Assembly (NCBI GenBank): GCA_050084985.1
Contig: JBITNC010000001.1
Coordinates: 43,152,001 to 43,216,000, forward strand
Length of the DNA: 64,000 nt
Source: Nageia nagi
Taxonomy: Eukaryota; Pinophyta
Direction of reading: 5' to 3'
The notes beneath the pieces are model-generated. The model did not search any database. It was not told the DNA's origin and saw only the letters and a program-made list of their open reading frames with translations. Numbering within the stretch: position 1 is the stretch's first letter; each line of letters begins with the position of its first letter. A program made the translations under genes and the position numbers. Positions 46,462 to 58,560 of this stretch are shown piece by piece.

Positions 46462-48659
46462 ATGGAGATAGGAAATCCCAAAATCGAATATTACGAATGA
46501 GTGGAAACGTATCACAAAAGCCTTACAGCTGTAATAACCGTTTGAGTATCCGTTGGAGCCTGAGCCTTACGAGGAATGATCAGACACATGTCACAAAAGC
46601 CTTACAGGTGTAATAGCCGTTAGAGTATCCAAAAAAGAGTGCATTGGAGCTTGAGCCATTTGTTCTCCCTCTCGTTGCTTTAAAGGATAATACGGTAAAG
46701 CTTCAATATTGGAGGCTATTTTGTTTTTTGGGCTGATGGATTCAAGTTTTGAGTAGGTATGGGCGAGAGAAATAGAATTAAATCATAGTGATGGGGTTCA
46801 AATCTGAATTGTAGATGTAGATGAAGAGAAGGAAAAGGGAGGTAGTATAATGGGGGAGAAGAGGAAGAGCTCATGTTGGAGTTCACTTCATGTTAGCAGA
46901 CTCTTGTTTCGATGGCCAACGGACACAATCCTGTTGATTATGGTTTAACCTCTTTGATAGAAGAGGAAGAGGAAGAGGTCAAGATAGAAATTGTGAGCAG
47001 ATATGATTTGATTTGAGTTCTTTGCGGTCTATTTATGTGTGGAGGGGTGCCTCTCAACAAGATGTCCATTGAAGAGTTTATGTCTCTCTTCCCCAACATC
47101 TCATTAATGCAGGTAATGTGGACTGCCATTTTTGGTAGGCTTGCTTTGTATACATGTGAGATGGTGTTTTGATTTCCTTCAGGTTTTTGCAGGGTTATGG
47201 GCTTACAGATGAATTGCTTGCGCATGGTGATTACGGATGAATTATTTGTGCACTCCTTTTCCAATTTGAAGGTGATGGTGCTCACCATTCTCCAGCCATG
47301 GCCTAGCCACCATTGCTACCAGGTATGCAATATCTTTCTCTTTTGGTTTATTTGTTTTGTCCTTGTTACTTGTCTTTGGCTTCCGTGTCACTTGGTTTTG
47401 AGAGTTTTATTAGTGTTGGTTTTAGTAGTTGGTTTTTCCTTTGTCCTTCCTTGTTCATTAGATGTGATAGGAGACTTTACTTCACCGTTGCAATATGCTC
47501 GTAGCTATATGCATAATCCCATCTTAACTCACAGTGATTTGAATATTTGTGTAATATTTTTTTGGTATGAGAAAAATACTTTTGATATGTTTAAAGAAAT
47601 TACGAAACATATCAAATGATTAAACAAAAAGAAGTATCATAGATTGCACAGAATTCATGCTTTAGCAGGAAATTTATAACCGTGCCTTACAAAGACTAAA
47701 TACATGTGGTAATCAGTAGATATTATCGACACACCAAAGAGAGCAAAAAAAACTAGCTCAACATAGTAGATAATAACAATACCCCACCAAATAAATGTGG
47801 TAATCAGTAGGGATTATCGAGACAACATAGTAGATAATAACAATATCCCACAACATTATGTAAGACTGGGCTGGTTTAGCAATAAGCTATATGTAAAGAA
47901 GGAAAGATCCACTAGAAGATGCCAGAGAACCAATCGAATGAAAATAGAGGGACTATGGGCAAGTATACCAGTAAACAGTTGGAAACTTTCTTCATAAAGA
48001 TGATTTTAATAATTAATATCACAATTTTCAAATTCACATATTTTTAAATTCAGTTGAAATTTGCAAACTGTTGTGCTAGTTAGGTTGTCCTGGAAGACTT
48101 GCATCACCATATTATCGAATTCTTTTTTACGTTTGTTTGTTTTTGCCTAACTAGTTTAGCTTTATCTTCTAGTTTCTAATGCTCTTGTTGGGCTTGTACA
48201 ATGTTTGTAACCAACTAATTTTTTTTCCTCTTTGACTAATTTTATTTATCATTGTTCTTTGACTTTTTCACTATCTTCATAAAAATAGTTAAGAAAAGAG
48301 GAAGTCCTCTTTTGTTTAAGTGATTTGTTTAGAATTCTTTTTCTTTTATAAGGAAAGATTTTAAATTGAAAATCTGGTTTCCCTGTGTTGTTGGCTCCAT
48401 ACTTATTTTTCATTCGTGTCGTATCCATCTTTTGTCTCTTAAGATGTTGTACTTTTATTAAATGATTTCTTACTACAATAACTAGGAGTTGCCTTAGCTC
48501 TTCCTTGATATCAAGAGTTATACTCTAGAGTTCATAGCTTTGCATGGTAGAGCTTTTGCTTACTCATGGTTATGTGGAAGCCATGTCAACAGTTTCTTAT
48601 CCATACTATTCTGTTCTTGTCCTCAAAGCATATTATGACCAGGTGCAACCCTTGCTTAC
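46462..48659 (+). repeat. U8: complete array unit (2198 bp), G-box lost, start codon present
   Basis: The G-box core is CACATG (46585-46590) instead of CACGTG. At 46912 the array's ACG reads ATG, as in U0. It shares two rare variants with U5. Confidence 0.93.
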
Positions 48660-50858
48660 ATGGAGATAGGAAATCCCAAAATCGAATATTACGAATGAGT
48701 GGAAACGTATCACAAAAGCCTTACAGCTGTAATAACCGTTTGAGTATCCGTTGGAGCCTGAGCCTTACGAGGAATGATTAGACACGTGTCACAAAAGCCT
48801 TACAGGTGTAATAGCCGTTAGAGTATCCAAAAAAGAGTGCATTGGAGCTTGAGCCATTTGTTCTCCCTCTCGTTGCTTTAAAGGATAATACGATAAAGCT
48901 TCAATATTGGAGGCTATTTTGTTTTTGGGCTGATGGATTCATGTTTTGAGTAGGTATGGGTGAGAGAAATAGAATTAAATCATAGTGATGGGGTTCAAAT
49001 CTGAATTGTAGATGTAGATGAAGAGAAGGAAAAGGGAGGTAGTATAATGGGGGAGAAGAGGAAGAGCTCATGTTGGAGTTCACTTCATGTTAGCAGACTC
49101 TTGTTTCGACGGCCAACGGACACAATCCTGTTGATTATGGTTTAACCTCTTTGATAGAAGAGGAAGAGGAAGAGGTCAAGATAGAAATTGTGAGCAGATA
49201 TGATTTGATTTGAGTTCTTTGCGGTCTATTTATGTGTGGAGGGGTGCCTCTCAACAAGATGTCCATTGAAGAGTTTATGTCTCTCTTCCCCAACATCTCA
49301 TTAATGCAGGTAATGTGGACTGCCATTTTTGGTAGGCTTGCTTTGTATACATGTGAGATGGTGTTTTGATTTCCTTCAAGTTTTTGCAGGGTTATGGGCT
49401 GACAGATGAATTGCTTGCGCATGGTGATTACGGATGAATTATTTGTCCACTCCTTTTCCAATTTGAAGGTGATGGTGCTCACCATTCTCCAGCCATGGCC
49501 TAGCCACCATTGCTACCAGGTATGCAATATCTTTCTCTTTTTGTTTATTTGTTTTGTCCTTGTTACTTGTCTCTGGCTTCCGTGTCACTTGGTTTTGAGA
49601 GTTTTATTAGTGTTGGTTTTAGTAGTTGGTTTTTCCTTTGTCCTTCCTTGTTCATTAGATGTGATAGGAGACTTTACTTCACCGTTGCAATATGCTCGTA
49701 GCTATATGCATAATCCCATCTTAACTCACAGTGATTTGAATATTTGTGTAATATTTTTTTGGTATGAGAAAAATACTTTTGATATGTTTAAAGAAATTAC
49801 GAAACATATCAAATGATTAAACAAAAAGAAGTATCATAGATTGCACAGAATTCATGCTTTAGCAGGAAATTTATAACCGTGCCTTACAAAGACTAAATAC
49901 ATGTGGTAATCAGTAGATATTATCGACACACCAAAGAGAGCAAAAAAAACTAGCTCAACATAGTAGATAATAACAATACCCCACCAAATAAATGTGGTAA
50001 TCAGTAGGGATTATCGAGACAACATAGTAGATAATAACAATATCCCACAACATTATGGAAGACTGGGCTGGTTTAGCAATAAGCTATATGTAAAGAAGGA
50101 AAGATCCACTAGAAGATGCCAGAGAACCAATCGAATGAAAATAGAGGGACTATGGGCAAGTATACCAGTAAACAGTTGGAAAATTTCTTCATAAAGATGA
50201 TTTTAATAATTAATATCACAATTTTCAAATTCACATATTTTTAAATTCAGTTGAAATTTGCAAACTGTTGTGCTAGTTAGGTTGTCCTGGAAGACTTGCA
50301 TCACCATATTATCGAATTCTTTTTTACGTTTGTTTGTTTTTGCCTAACTAGTTTAGCTTTATCTTCTAGTTTCTAATGATCTTGTTGGGCTTGTACAATG
50401 TTTGTAACCAACTAATTTTTTATTTCCTCTTTGACTAATTTTATTTATCATTGTTCTTTGACTTTTTCACTATCTTCATAAAAATAGTTAAGAAAAGAGG
50501 AAGTCCTCTTTTGTTTAAGTGATTTGTTTAGAATTCTTTTTCTTTTATAAGGAAAGATTTTAAATTGAAAATCTGGTTTCCCTGTGTTGTTGGCTCCATA
50601 CTTATTTTTCATTCGTGTCGTATCCATCTTTTGTCTCTTAAGATGTTGTACTTTTATTAAATGATTTCTTACTACAATAACTAGGAGTTGCCTTAGCTCT
50701 TCCTTGATATCAAGAGTTATACTCTAGAGTTCATAGCTTTGCATGGTAGAGCTTTTGCTTACTCATGGTTATGTGGAAGCCATGTCAACAGTTTCTTATG
50801 CATACTATTCTGTTCTTGTCCTCAAAGCATATTATGACCAGGTGCAACCCTTGCTTAC
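48660..50858 (+). repeat. U9: complete array unit (2199 bp)
   Basis: Has private changes CGATAAAGC, CATGTTTTGAG and TTATGGAAGAC, plus CTGACAGATG shared with U6 and U7. G-box at 48783. Confidence 0.93.
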
Positions 50859-53057
50859 ATGGAGATAGGAAATCCCAAAATCAAATATTACGAATGAGTG
50901 GAAACGTATCACAAAAGCCTTACAGCTGTAATAACCGTTTGAGTATCTGTTGGAGCCTGAGCCTTACGAGGAATGATCAGACACGTGTCACAAAAGCCTT
51001 ACAGGTGTAATAGCCGTTAGAGTATCCAAAAAAGAGTGCATTGGAGCTTGAGCCATTTGTTCTCCCTCTCGTTGCTTTAAAGGATAATACGGTAAAGCTT
51101 CAATATTGGAGGCTATTTTGTTTTTTGGGCTGATGGATTCAAGTTTTGAGTAGCTATGGGCGAGAGAAATAGAATTAAATCATAGTGATGGGGTTCAAAT
51201 CTGAATTGTAGATGTAGATGAAGAGAAGGAAAAGGGAGGTAGTATAATGGGGGAGAAGAGGAAGAGCTCATGTTGGAGTTCACTTCATGTTAGCAGACTC
51301 TTGTTTCGACGGCCAACGGACACAATCCTGTTGATTATGGTTTAACCTCTTTGATAGAAGAGGAAGAGGAAGAGGTCAAGATAGAAATTGTGAGCAGATA
51401 TGATTTGATTTGAGTTCTTTGCGGTCTATTTATGTGTGGAGGGGTGCCTCTCAACAAGATGTCCATTGAAGAGTTTATGTCTCTCTTCCCCAACATCTCA
51501 TTAATACAGGTAATGTGGACTGCCATTTTTGGTAGGCTTGCTTTGTATACATGTGAGATGGTGTTTTGATTTCCTTCAGGTTTTTGCAGGGTTATGGGCT
51601 TACAGATGAATTGCTTGCGCATGGTGATTACGGATGAATTATTTGTGCACTCCTTTTCCAATTTGAAGGTGATGGTGCTCACCATTCTCCAGCCATGGCC
51701 TAGCCACCATTGCTACCAGGTATGCAATATCTTTCTCTTTTTGTTTATTTGTTTTGTCCTTGTTACTTGTCTCTGGCTTCCGTGTCACTTGGTTTTGAGA
51801 GTTTTATTAGTGTTGGTTTTAGCAGTTGGTTTTTCCTTTGTCCTTCCTTGTTCATTAGATGTGATAGGAGACTTTACTTCACCGTTGCAATATGCTCGTA
51901 GCTGTATGCATAATCCCATCTTAACTCACAGTGATTTGAATATTTGTGTAATATTTTTTTGGTATGAGAAAAATACTTTTGATATGTTTAAAGAAATTAT
52001 GAAACATATCAAATGATTAAACAAAAAGAAGTATCATAGATTGCACAGAATTCATGCTTTAGCAGGAAATTTATAACCATGCCTTACAAAGACTAAATAC
52101 ATGTGGTAATCAGTAGATATTATCGACACACAAAGAGAGCAAAAAAAACTAGCTCAACATAGTAGATAATAACAATACCCCACCAAATAAATGTGGTAAT
52201 CAGTAGGGATTATCGAGACAACATAGTAGATAATAACAATATCCCACAACATTATGTAAGACTGGGCTGGTTTAGCAATAACCTATATGTAAAGAAGGAA
52301 AGATCCACTAGAAGATGCCAGAGAACCAATCGAATGAAAATAGAGGGACTATGGGCAAGTATACCAGTAAACAGTTGGAAACTTTCTTCATAAAGATGAT
52401 TTTAATAATTAATATCACAATTTTCAAATTCACATATTTTTAAATTTAGTTGAAATTTGCAAACTGTTGTGCTGGTTAGGTTGTCCTGGAAGACTTGCAT
52501 CACCATATTATCGAATTCGTTTTTACGTTTGTTTGTTTTTGCCTAACTAGTTTAGCTTTATCTTCTAGTTTCTAATGCTCTTGTTGGGCTTGTACAATGT
52601 TTGTAACCAACTAATTTTTTATTTCCTCTTTGACTAATTTTATTTATCATTGTTCTTTGACTTTTTCACCATCTTCATAAAAATAGTTAAGAAAAGAGGA
52701 AGTCCTCTTTTGTTTAAGTGATTTGTTTAGAATTCTTTTTCTTTTATAAGGAAAGATTTTAAATTGAAAATCTGGTTTCCCTGTGTTGTTGGCTCCATAC
52801 TTATTTTTCATTTGTGTCATATCCATCTTTTGTCTCTTAAGATGTTGTACTTTTATTAAATGATTTTTTACTACAATAACTAGGAGTTGCCTTAGCTCTT
52901 CCTTGATATCAAGAGTTATACTCTAGAGTTCATAGCTTTGCATGGTAGAGCTTTTGCTTACTCATGGTTATGTGGAAGCCATGTCAACAGTTTCTTATGC
53001 ATACTATTCTGTTCTTTTCCTCAAAGCATATTATGACCAGGTACCACCCTTGCTTAC
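50859..53057 (+). repeat. U10: complete array unit (2199 bp)
   Basis: Shares AATCAAATATT and TATCTGTTGG with U3, and AACCTATATG and a GTACC/GTACA donor context with U11 and U0. G-box at 50982. Confidence 0.93.
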
Positions 53058-55486
53058 ATGGAGATAGGAAATCCCAAAATCGAATATTACGAATGAGTGG
53101 AAACGTATCACAAAAGCCTTACAGCTGTAATAACCGTTTGAGTATCCGTTGGAGCCTGAGCCTTACGAGGAATGATCAGACACGTGTCACAAAAGCCTTA
53201 CAGGTGTAATAGCCGTTAGAGTATCCAAAAAAGAGTGCATTGGAGCTTGAGCCATTTGTTCTCCCTCTCGTTGCTTTAAAGGATAATACGGTAAAGCTTC
53301 AATATTGGAGGCTATTTTGTTTTTTGGGCTGATGGATTCAAGTTTTGAGTAGCTATGGGCGAGAGAAATAGAATTAAATCATAGTGATGGGGTTCAAATC
53401 TGAATTGTAGATGTAGATGAAGAGAAGGAAAAGGGAGGTAGTATAATGGGGGAGAAGAGGAAGAGCTCATGTTGGAGTTCACTTCATGTTAGCAGACTCT
53501 TGTTTCGACGGCCAACGGACACAATCCTGTTGATTATGGTTTAACCTCTTTGATAGAATTTTTGGGCTGATGGATTCAAGTTTTGAGTAGCTATGGGAGA
53601 GAAATAGAATTAAATCATAGTGATGGGGTTCAATCTGAATTGTAGATGTAGATGAAGAGAAGGAAAAGGGAGGTAGTATAATGGGGGAGAAGAGGAAGAG
53701 CTCATGTTGGAGTTCACTTCATGTTAGCAGACTCTTGTTTCGACGGCCAACGGACACAATCCTGTTGATTATGGTTTAACCTCTTTGATAGAAGAGGAAG
53801 AGGAAGAGGTCAAGATAGAAATTGTGAGCAGATATGATTTGATTTGAGTTCTTTGCGGTCTATTTATGTGTGGAGGGGTGCCTCTCAACAAGATGTCCAT
53901 TGAAGAGTTTATGTCTCTTCCCCAACATCTCATTAATGCAGGTAATGTGGACTGCCATTTTTGTAGGCTTGCTTTGTATACATGTGAGATGGTGTTTTGA
54001 TTTCCTTCAGGTTTTTGCAGGGTTATGGGCTTACAGATGAATTGCTTGCGCATGGTGATTACGGATGAATTATTTGTGCACTCCTTTTCAATTTGAAGGT
54101 GATGGTGCTCACCATTCTCCAGCCATGGCCTAGCCACCATTGCTACCAGGTATGCAATATCTTTCTCTTTTTGTTTATTTGTTTTGTCCTTGTTACTTGT
54201 CTCTGGCTTCCGTGTCACTTGGTTTTGAGAGTTTTATTAGTGTTGGTTTTAGTAGTTGGTTTTTCCTTTGTCCTTCCTTGTTCATTAGATGTGATAGGAG
54301 ACTTTACTTCACCGTTGCAATATGCTCGTAGCTGTATGCATAATCCCATCTTAACTCACAGTGATTTGAATATTTGTGTAATATTTTTTTGGTATGAGAA
54401 AAATACTTTTGATATGTTTAAAGAAATTATGAAACATATCAAATGATTAAACAAAAAGAAGTATCATAGATTGCACAGAATTCATGCTTTAGCAGGAAAT
54501 TTATAACCGTGCCTTACAAAGACTAAATACATGTGGTAATCAGTAGATATTATCGAACACCAAAGAGAGCAAAAAAAACTAGCTCAACATAGTAGATAAT
54601 AACAATACCCCACCAAATAAATGTGGTAATCAGTAGGGATTATCGAGACAACATAGTAGATAATAACAATATCCCACAACATTATGTAAGACTAGGCTGG
54701 TTTAGCAATAACCTATATGTAAAGAAGGAAAGATCCACTAGAAGATGCCAGAGAACCAATCGAATGAAAATAGAGGGACTATGGGCAAGTATACCAGTAA
54801 ACAGTTGGAAACTTTCTTCATAAAGATGATTTTAATAATTAATATCACAATTTTCAAATTCACATATTTTTAAATTTAGTTGAAATTTGCAAACTGTTGT
54901 GCTGGTTAGGTTGTCCTGGAAGACTTGCATCACCATATTATCGAATTCGTTTTTACGTTTGTTTGTTTTTGCCTAACTAGTTTAGCTTTATCTTCTAGTT
55001 TCTAATGCTCTTGTTGGGCTTGTACAATGTTTGTAACCAACTAATTTTTTATTTCCTCTTTGACTAATTTTATTTATCATTGTTCTTTGACTTTTTCACT
55101 ATCTTCATAAAAATAGTTAAGAAAAGAGGAAGTCCTCTTTTGTTTAAGTGATTTGTTTAGAATTCTTTTTCTTTTATAAGGAAAGATTTTAAATTGAAAA
55201 TCTGGTTTCCCTGTGTTGTTGGCTCCATACTTATTTTTCATTTGTGTCGTATCCATCTTTTGTCTCTTAAGATGTTGTACTTTTATTAAATGATTTTTTA
55301 CTACAATAACTAGGAGTTGCCTTAGCTCTTCCTTGATATCAAGAGTTATACTCTAGAGTTCATAGCTTTGCATGGTAGAGCTTTTGCTTACTCATGGTTA
55401 TGTGGAAGCCATGTCATAGTTTCTTATGCATACTATTCTGTTCTTGTCCTCAAAGCATATTATGACCAGGTACAACCCTTGCTTAC
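53058..55486 (+). repeat. U11: last array unit, enlarged to 2429 bp
   Basis: Contains a 238-bp internal duplication (53320-53557 and from 53558) and several one-base deletions. It ends TTAC-CTTGG into T2, just as U0 ends into T1. G-box at 53181. Confidence 0.92.
53320..53796. repeat. 238-bp tandem duplication inside U11
   Basis: GGGCTGATGG occurs at 53326 and again at 53564. The join TTTGATAGAA|TTTTTGGGC occurs in the middle of the GAAGAGGAAGAGG tract of the first copy. Confidence 0.88.
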
Positions 55487-58060
55487 CTTGGCGCACCTTT
55501 GAAGACTTGTCAATGTTTGTATGATTTTGAGGGCTGTTGTGAATCTCTTGAATACATGTCGTCCTAGAAATAGGATTTTTGTATTCTCTTGGAATGGAAG
55601 GGGACTAGTTGGGATGTTGTATGGTTATGGCTATGGGGATATCTTCCCACTAAAGTTTAAACATAAAATTCAAATAAGAATGAAAGGGTAGCTAGAGAGC
55701 AGCAGGCCTTTCCCAACTTTAAACCTAAAATAAAGATCATTGTAGGAATTCTGGTATCTTATTTACTAATACTAGAATCTTGTATTCCCTAAATCTATAT
55801 CGTATATATCACAAAAGATATCTATGTTTAAACTAAAAATCCATGTATATTTGTAATGAAATAACCTTATTATCTATTTAGTTTTTTCTATTTCCTGAAA
55901 TTTGTATTTATCTCTATTTTTTGTTCACATACATCTCCAAATAATGCGAACAACTTGACAAGCCAAGTTATTTCTAGGAATTTTAAGGTGATCATGCATT
56001 ATCATGGCTTCTTCCATCATTAAATTTGTATGGAAGATCCAACATATTTTGCATGATCAAGGCATTGGTATCTCCCATGCAAATCATAAGTTTATTTGAT
56101 GTATTGAGTAAGCCAAAGCAATCAACCTCAATAAGTTCTATACAATCAAAACTCATAAATTGGAATCTAAATTGAACCAATGTAGAAAAAATTCTTTAAG
56201 TGGCAAGGTTATTTTTGAGTAAAAATAGCAAACCAATGCATTGGAACAGCAGAAGAATATCCATGCTATTGTCAAGAAATTAAATTCGTAAGCCACCCAA
56301 GCGAATAACCTTGAATTATTTATCACTATGTGGGTGTTCTCATTCATTATTTATCACTATCTGAGTGTTTTCATTCATTTTTTGGAGTCCGTTAGTACTT
56401 GCAATGAGCTCTTTGATCTTTTCTTTCAATCTAGCATTTTCTGCACAATACCAACCTACTATTTCCAACTGTGAGGCAATCACCATCTTCAAAGTGTCAA
56501 TCTCATTTCATAGCATTTGGATATTTCTGATTCAAAATACAATGCATTTTGTTTCTCTCATTCATTGACTTTTGCTTTGGATTATGGGTAACCAGCGCTT
56601 GTAGCCTTTCAGTTTTGTCTTCCAACAATTCTGCCTCTCATATTCACAAGATATAATTGAAGCATTAATATGCAACAATTTCTGTGTTAAAGGATTCTGC
56701 CTCAGTGCAAAGATCTAACAATTTATAGCTTAGTTATCTTCCTTTTTTAGTAATTTTTTGTATCTTAGTTTGTATGTCTTCGACTTTACTTTGTATGTTT
56801 CTTGTCAACTATTGAAGCATTATATGCAACAATTTCCGCGTCAAAGGACTCCGCCTGAGTGCAAAGATCTTACAACTTATGGCTTAGTTCTCTTCCTTTT
56901 TTAGTAATCTTTTGTATCTTAGTTTGCATGTCTTCGAATTTACTTTGTATGTTTCTTGTCAACTTATTCCTTATGCCCTCATCTTTTTTGATTTTATCAA
57001 GTGAATTTTGGTTCGTTTCATTGAATTCCGGTAACCAGTGCTTGCAGCCTTTCGATTTTGTTTTCCAACAATTCTCCCTCTCATATTCACTAGATACAAT
57101 TGAAGCATTATATGCAACAATTTCCGTGTTAAAGGATTCCACCTCGTGCAAAGATCTAACAACTTATAGCTTAGTTCTCTTCCTTTTTTAGTAATTTTTT
57201 TTATCTTAGTTTGCATGTCTTAGAATTTACTTTGTATGTTTCTTTTGTCAACTATTTAAGCATTATATGCAACAATTTCTGCATTAAAGGATTGCACCTC
57301 AATGCAAAGATCTAAGAACTTATCTATTAGTTCTCTTCCTTTTTTAGTAATCTTTTGTATCTTAGTTTGCATGTCTTCGAATTTACTTTGTATGTTTCTT
57401 GTCAACTTATACCTTATGCCCTCATCCTTTTTGATTTTATCAAGTGAATTTTGGTTCGTTTCATTGAAATTCCGATAACCAGCGCTTACAGCCTTTCGGT
57501 TTTGTTTCCAACAATTGTCCCTCTCATATTCACTAGATACAATTGAAGCATTATATGCAACAATTTCCGTGTTAAAGGATTCCGCCTTAGTGCAAAGATC
57601 TAACAACTTATAGCTTAGTTCTCCTCCTTTTTTAGTAATTTTTTGTATCTTAGTTTGCATGTCTTTGACTTTACTTTGTATGTTTCTTTTGTCAACTATT
57701 GAAGCATTATATGCAACAATTTCCGTGTTAAAGGATTCCACCTCAATGCAAAGATCTAACAACTTATGGCTTAGTTCTCTTCCTTTTTTAGTAATATTTT
57801 GTATCTTAGTTTGCATGTCTTCAAATTTACTTTGTATGTTTCTTGTCAACTTATTCCTTGTGCCCTCAATTTTTCAATTTTATCAAGTGAATTTCGGTTC
57901 ATTTCATTGAATTTCTTCATCTTGTTTTCTAACTCGGCCATATCCGTTTTCAATCTACAAGTAATTTTAGCATTTTGCATTTGTATTTCTGGAATGTTTC
58001 CCTGAGGGTTGCTCATGGCAGTTGATAAAATTTTATTGTTGGTATCCAAAGCTTTTTGAA
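55487..58060. repeat. T2: second copy of the 2.6-kb flank
   Basis: Matches T1 from CTTGGCGCACC to GTTGCTCATGG. Beyond about 58030 it continues into sequence absent from T1, so T2 is probably the original context and T1 the truncated duplicate. Confidence 0.9.
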
Positions 58061-58560
58061 GATGAATCTTTGTATTAATCTCCTCTTGATCCCTTCTTCC
58101 TCCTAAATCTTGATCAAGAAGCATAGTCCTTGTTGCTTTCCAAGATTTAGATGACTATGTACACCCACTCTAGACTTCTTCCATCAATTCTGAAACCCTT
58201 AGGTTTAGGATATTATTTTGTGACACGAGTGTGTGGCATTCTTCTTCCTTTCTTTCAATTTATTTTTGATATTTTATCACCTACGTATTTTCTTCACTCA
58301 GCTGTGAGACTTTTGCAGGGTTTTTATTAGTGTATTCTCTTAGCTTATTAATAACTCTATCCTTTCTGCCCTCAATCTAGACATTACTATTTCATATTGT
58401 CCAGTAATAGTATAGAGATGAATTGGTGTAATTCTTTTCAGAAGATAATAAAATCTCGTTCTCATATTGCAACGCTTCTACTACAATATTTATTTGGGCA
58501 TAATTTATGATAAATACTTATAGTAGACTTTGCCGAAGCTTTTACTCCCAAGCGAAGAAA
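55980..58560 (-). pseudogene. Coiled-coil protein relic in T2, longer copy (unassigned)
   Basis: The minus-strand reading begins near 58560 with IVVEALQYENEILLSSEKNY, then VSQLSEENT and VSQNNILNLRVSELMEEV. Next comes a 92-codon open piece (57846-58124, starting MLLDQDLGGRRDQEE and including MAELENKMKKFNEMNRN), then a 197-codon open piece (57256-57849) spanning the repeated KFEDMQTKIQ and KLLDLC modules, then 56870-57151. The A-A-B-A-A-B-A-A order is the same as in T1, with phrase starts at 56656, 56811, 57099, 57254, 57542 and 57698. The last segment (56153-56347) reads LFAWVAYEFNFLTIAW. Stops in the 58150-58450 part and frameshifts between pieces indicate a pseudogene, though introns could explain some breaks. 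Family unknown. Confidence 0.6.
56318..56379. repeat. 31-bp tandem repeat, two copies (T2)
   Basis: Counterpart of the three-copy repeat at 29818-29910; units start at 56318 and 56349. Confidence 0.8.

Noticed and set aside
26790-55486. CRISPR-like or rDNA interpretation of the repeated region
   Set aside because: The repeats are 2.2 kb with no spacers and no rRNA sequence, and the window is plant nuclear DNA.
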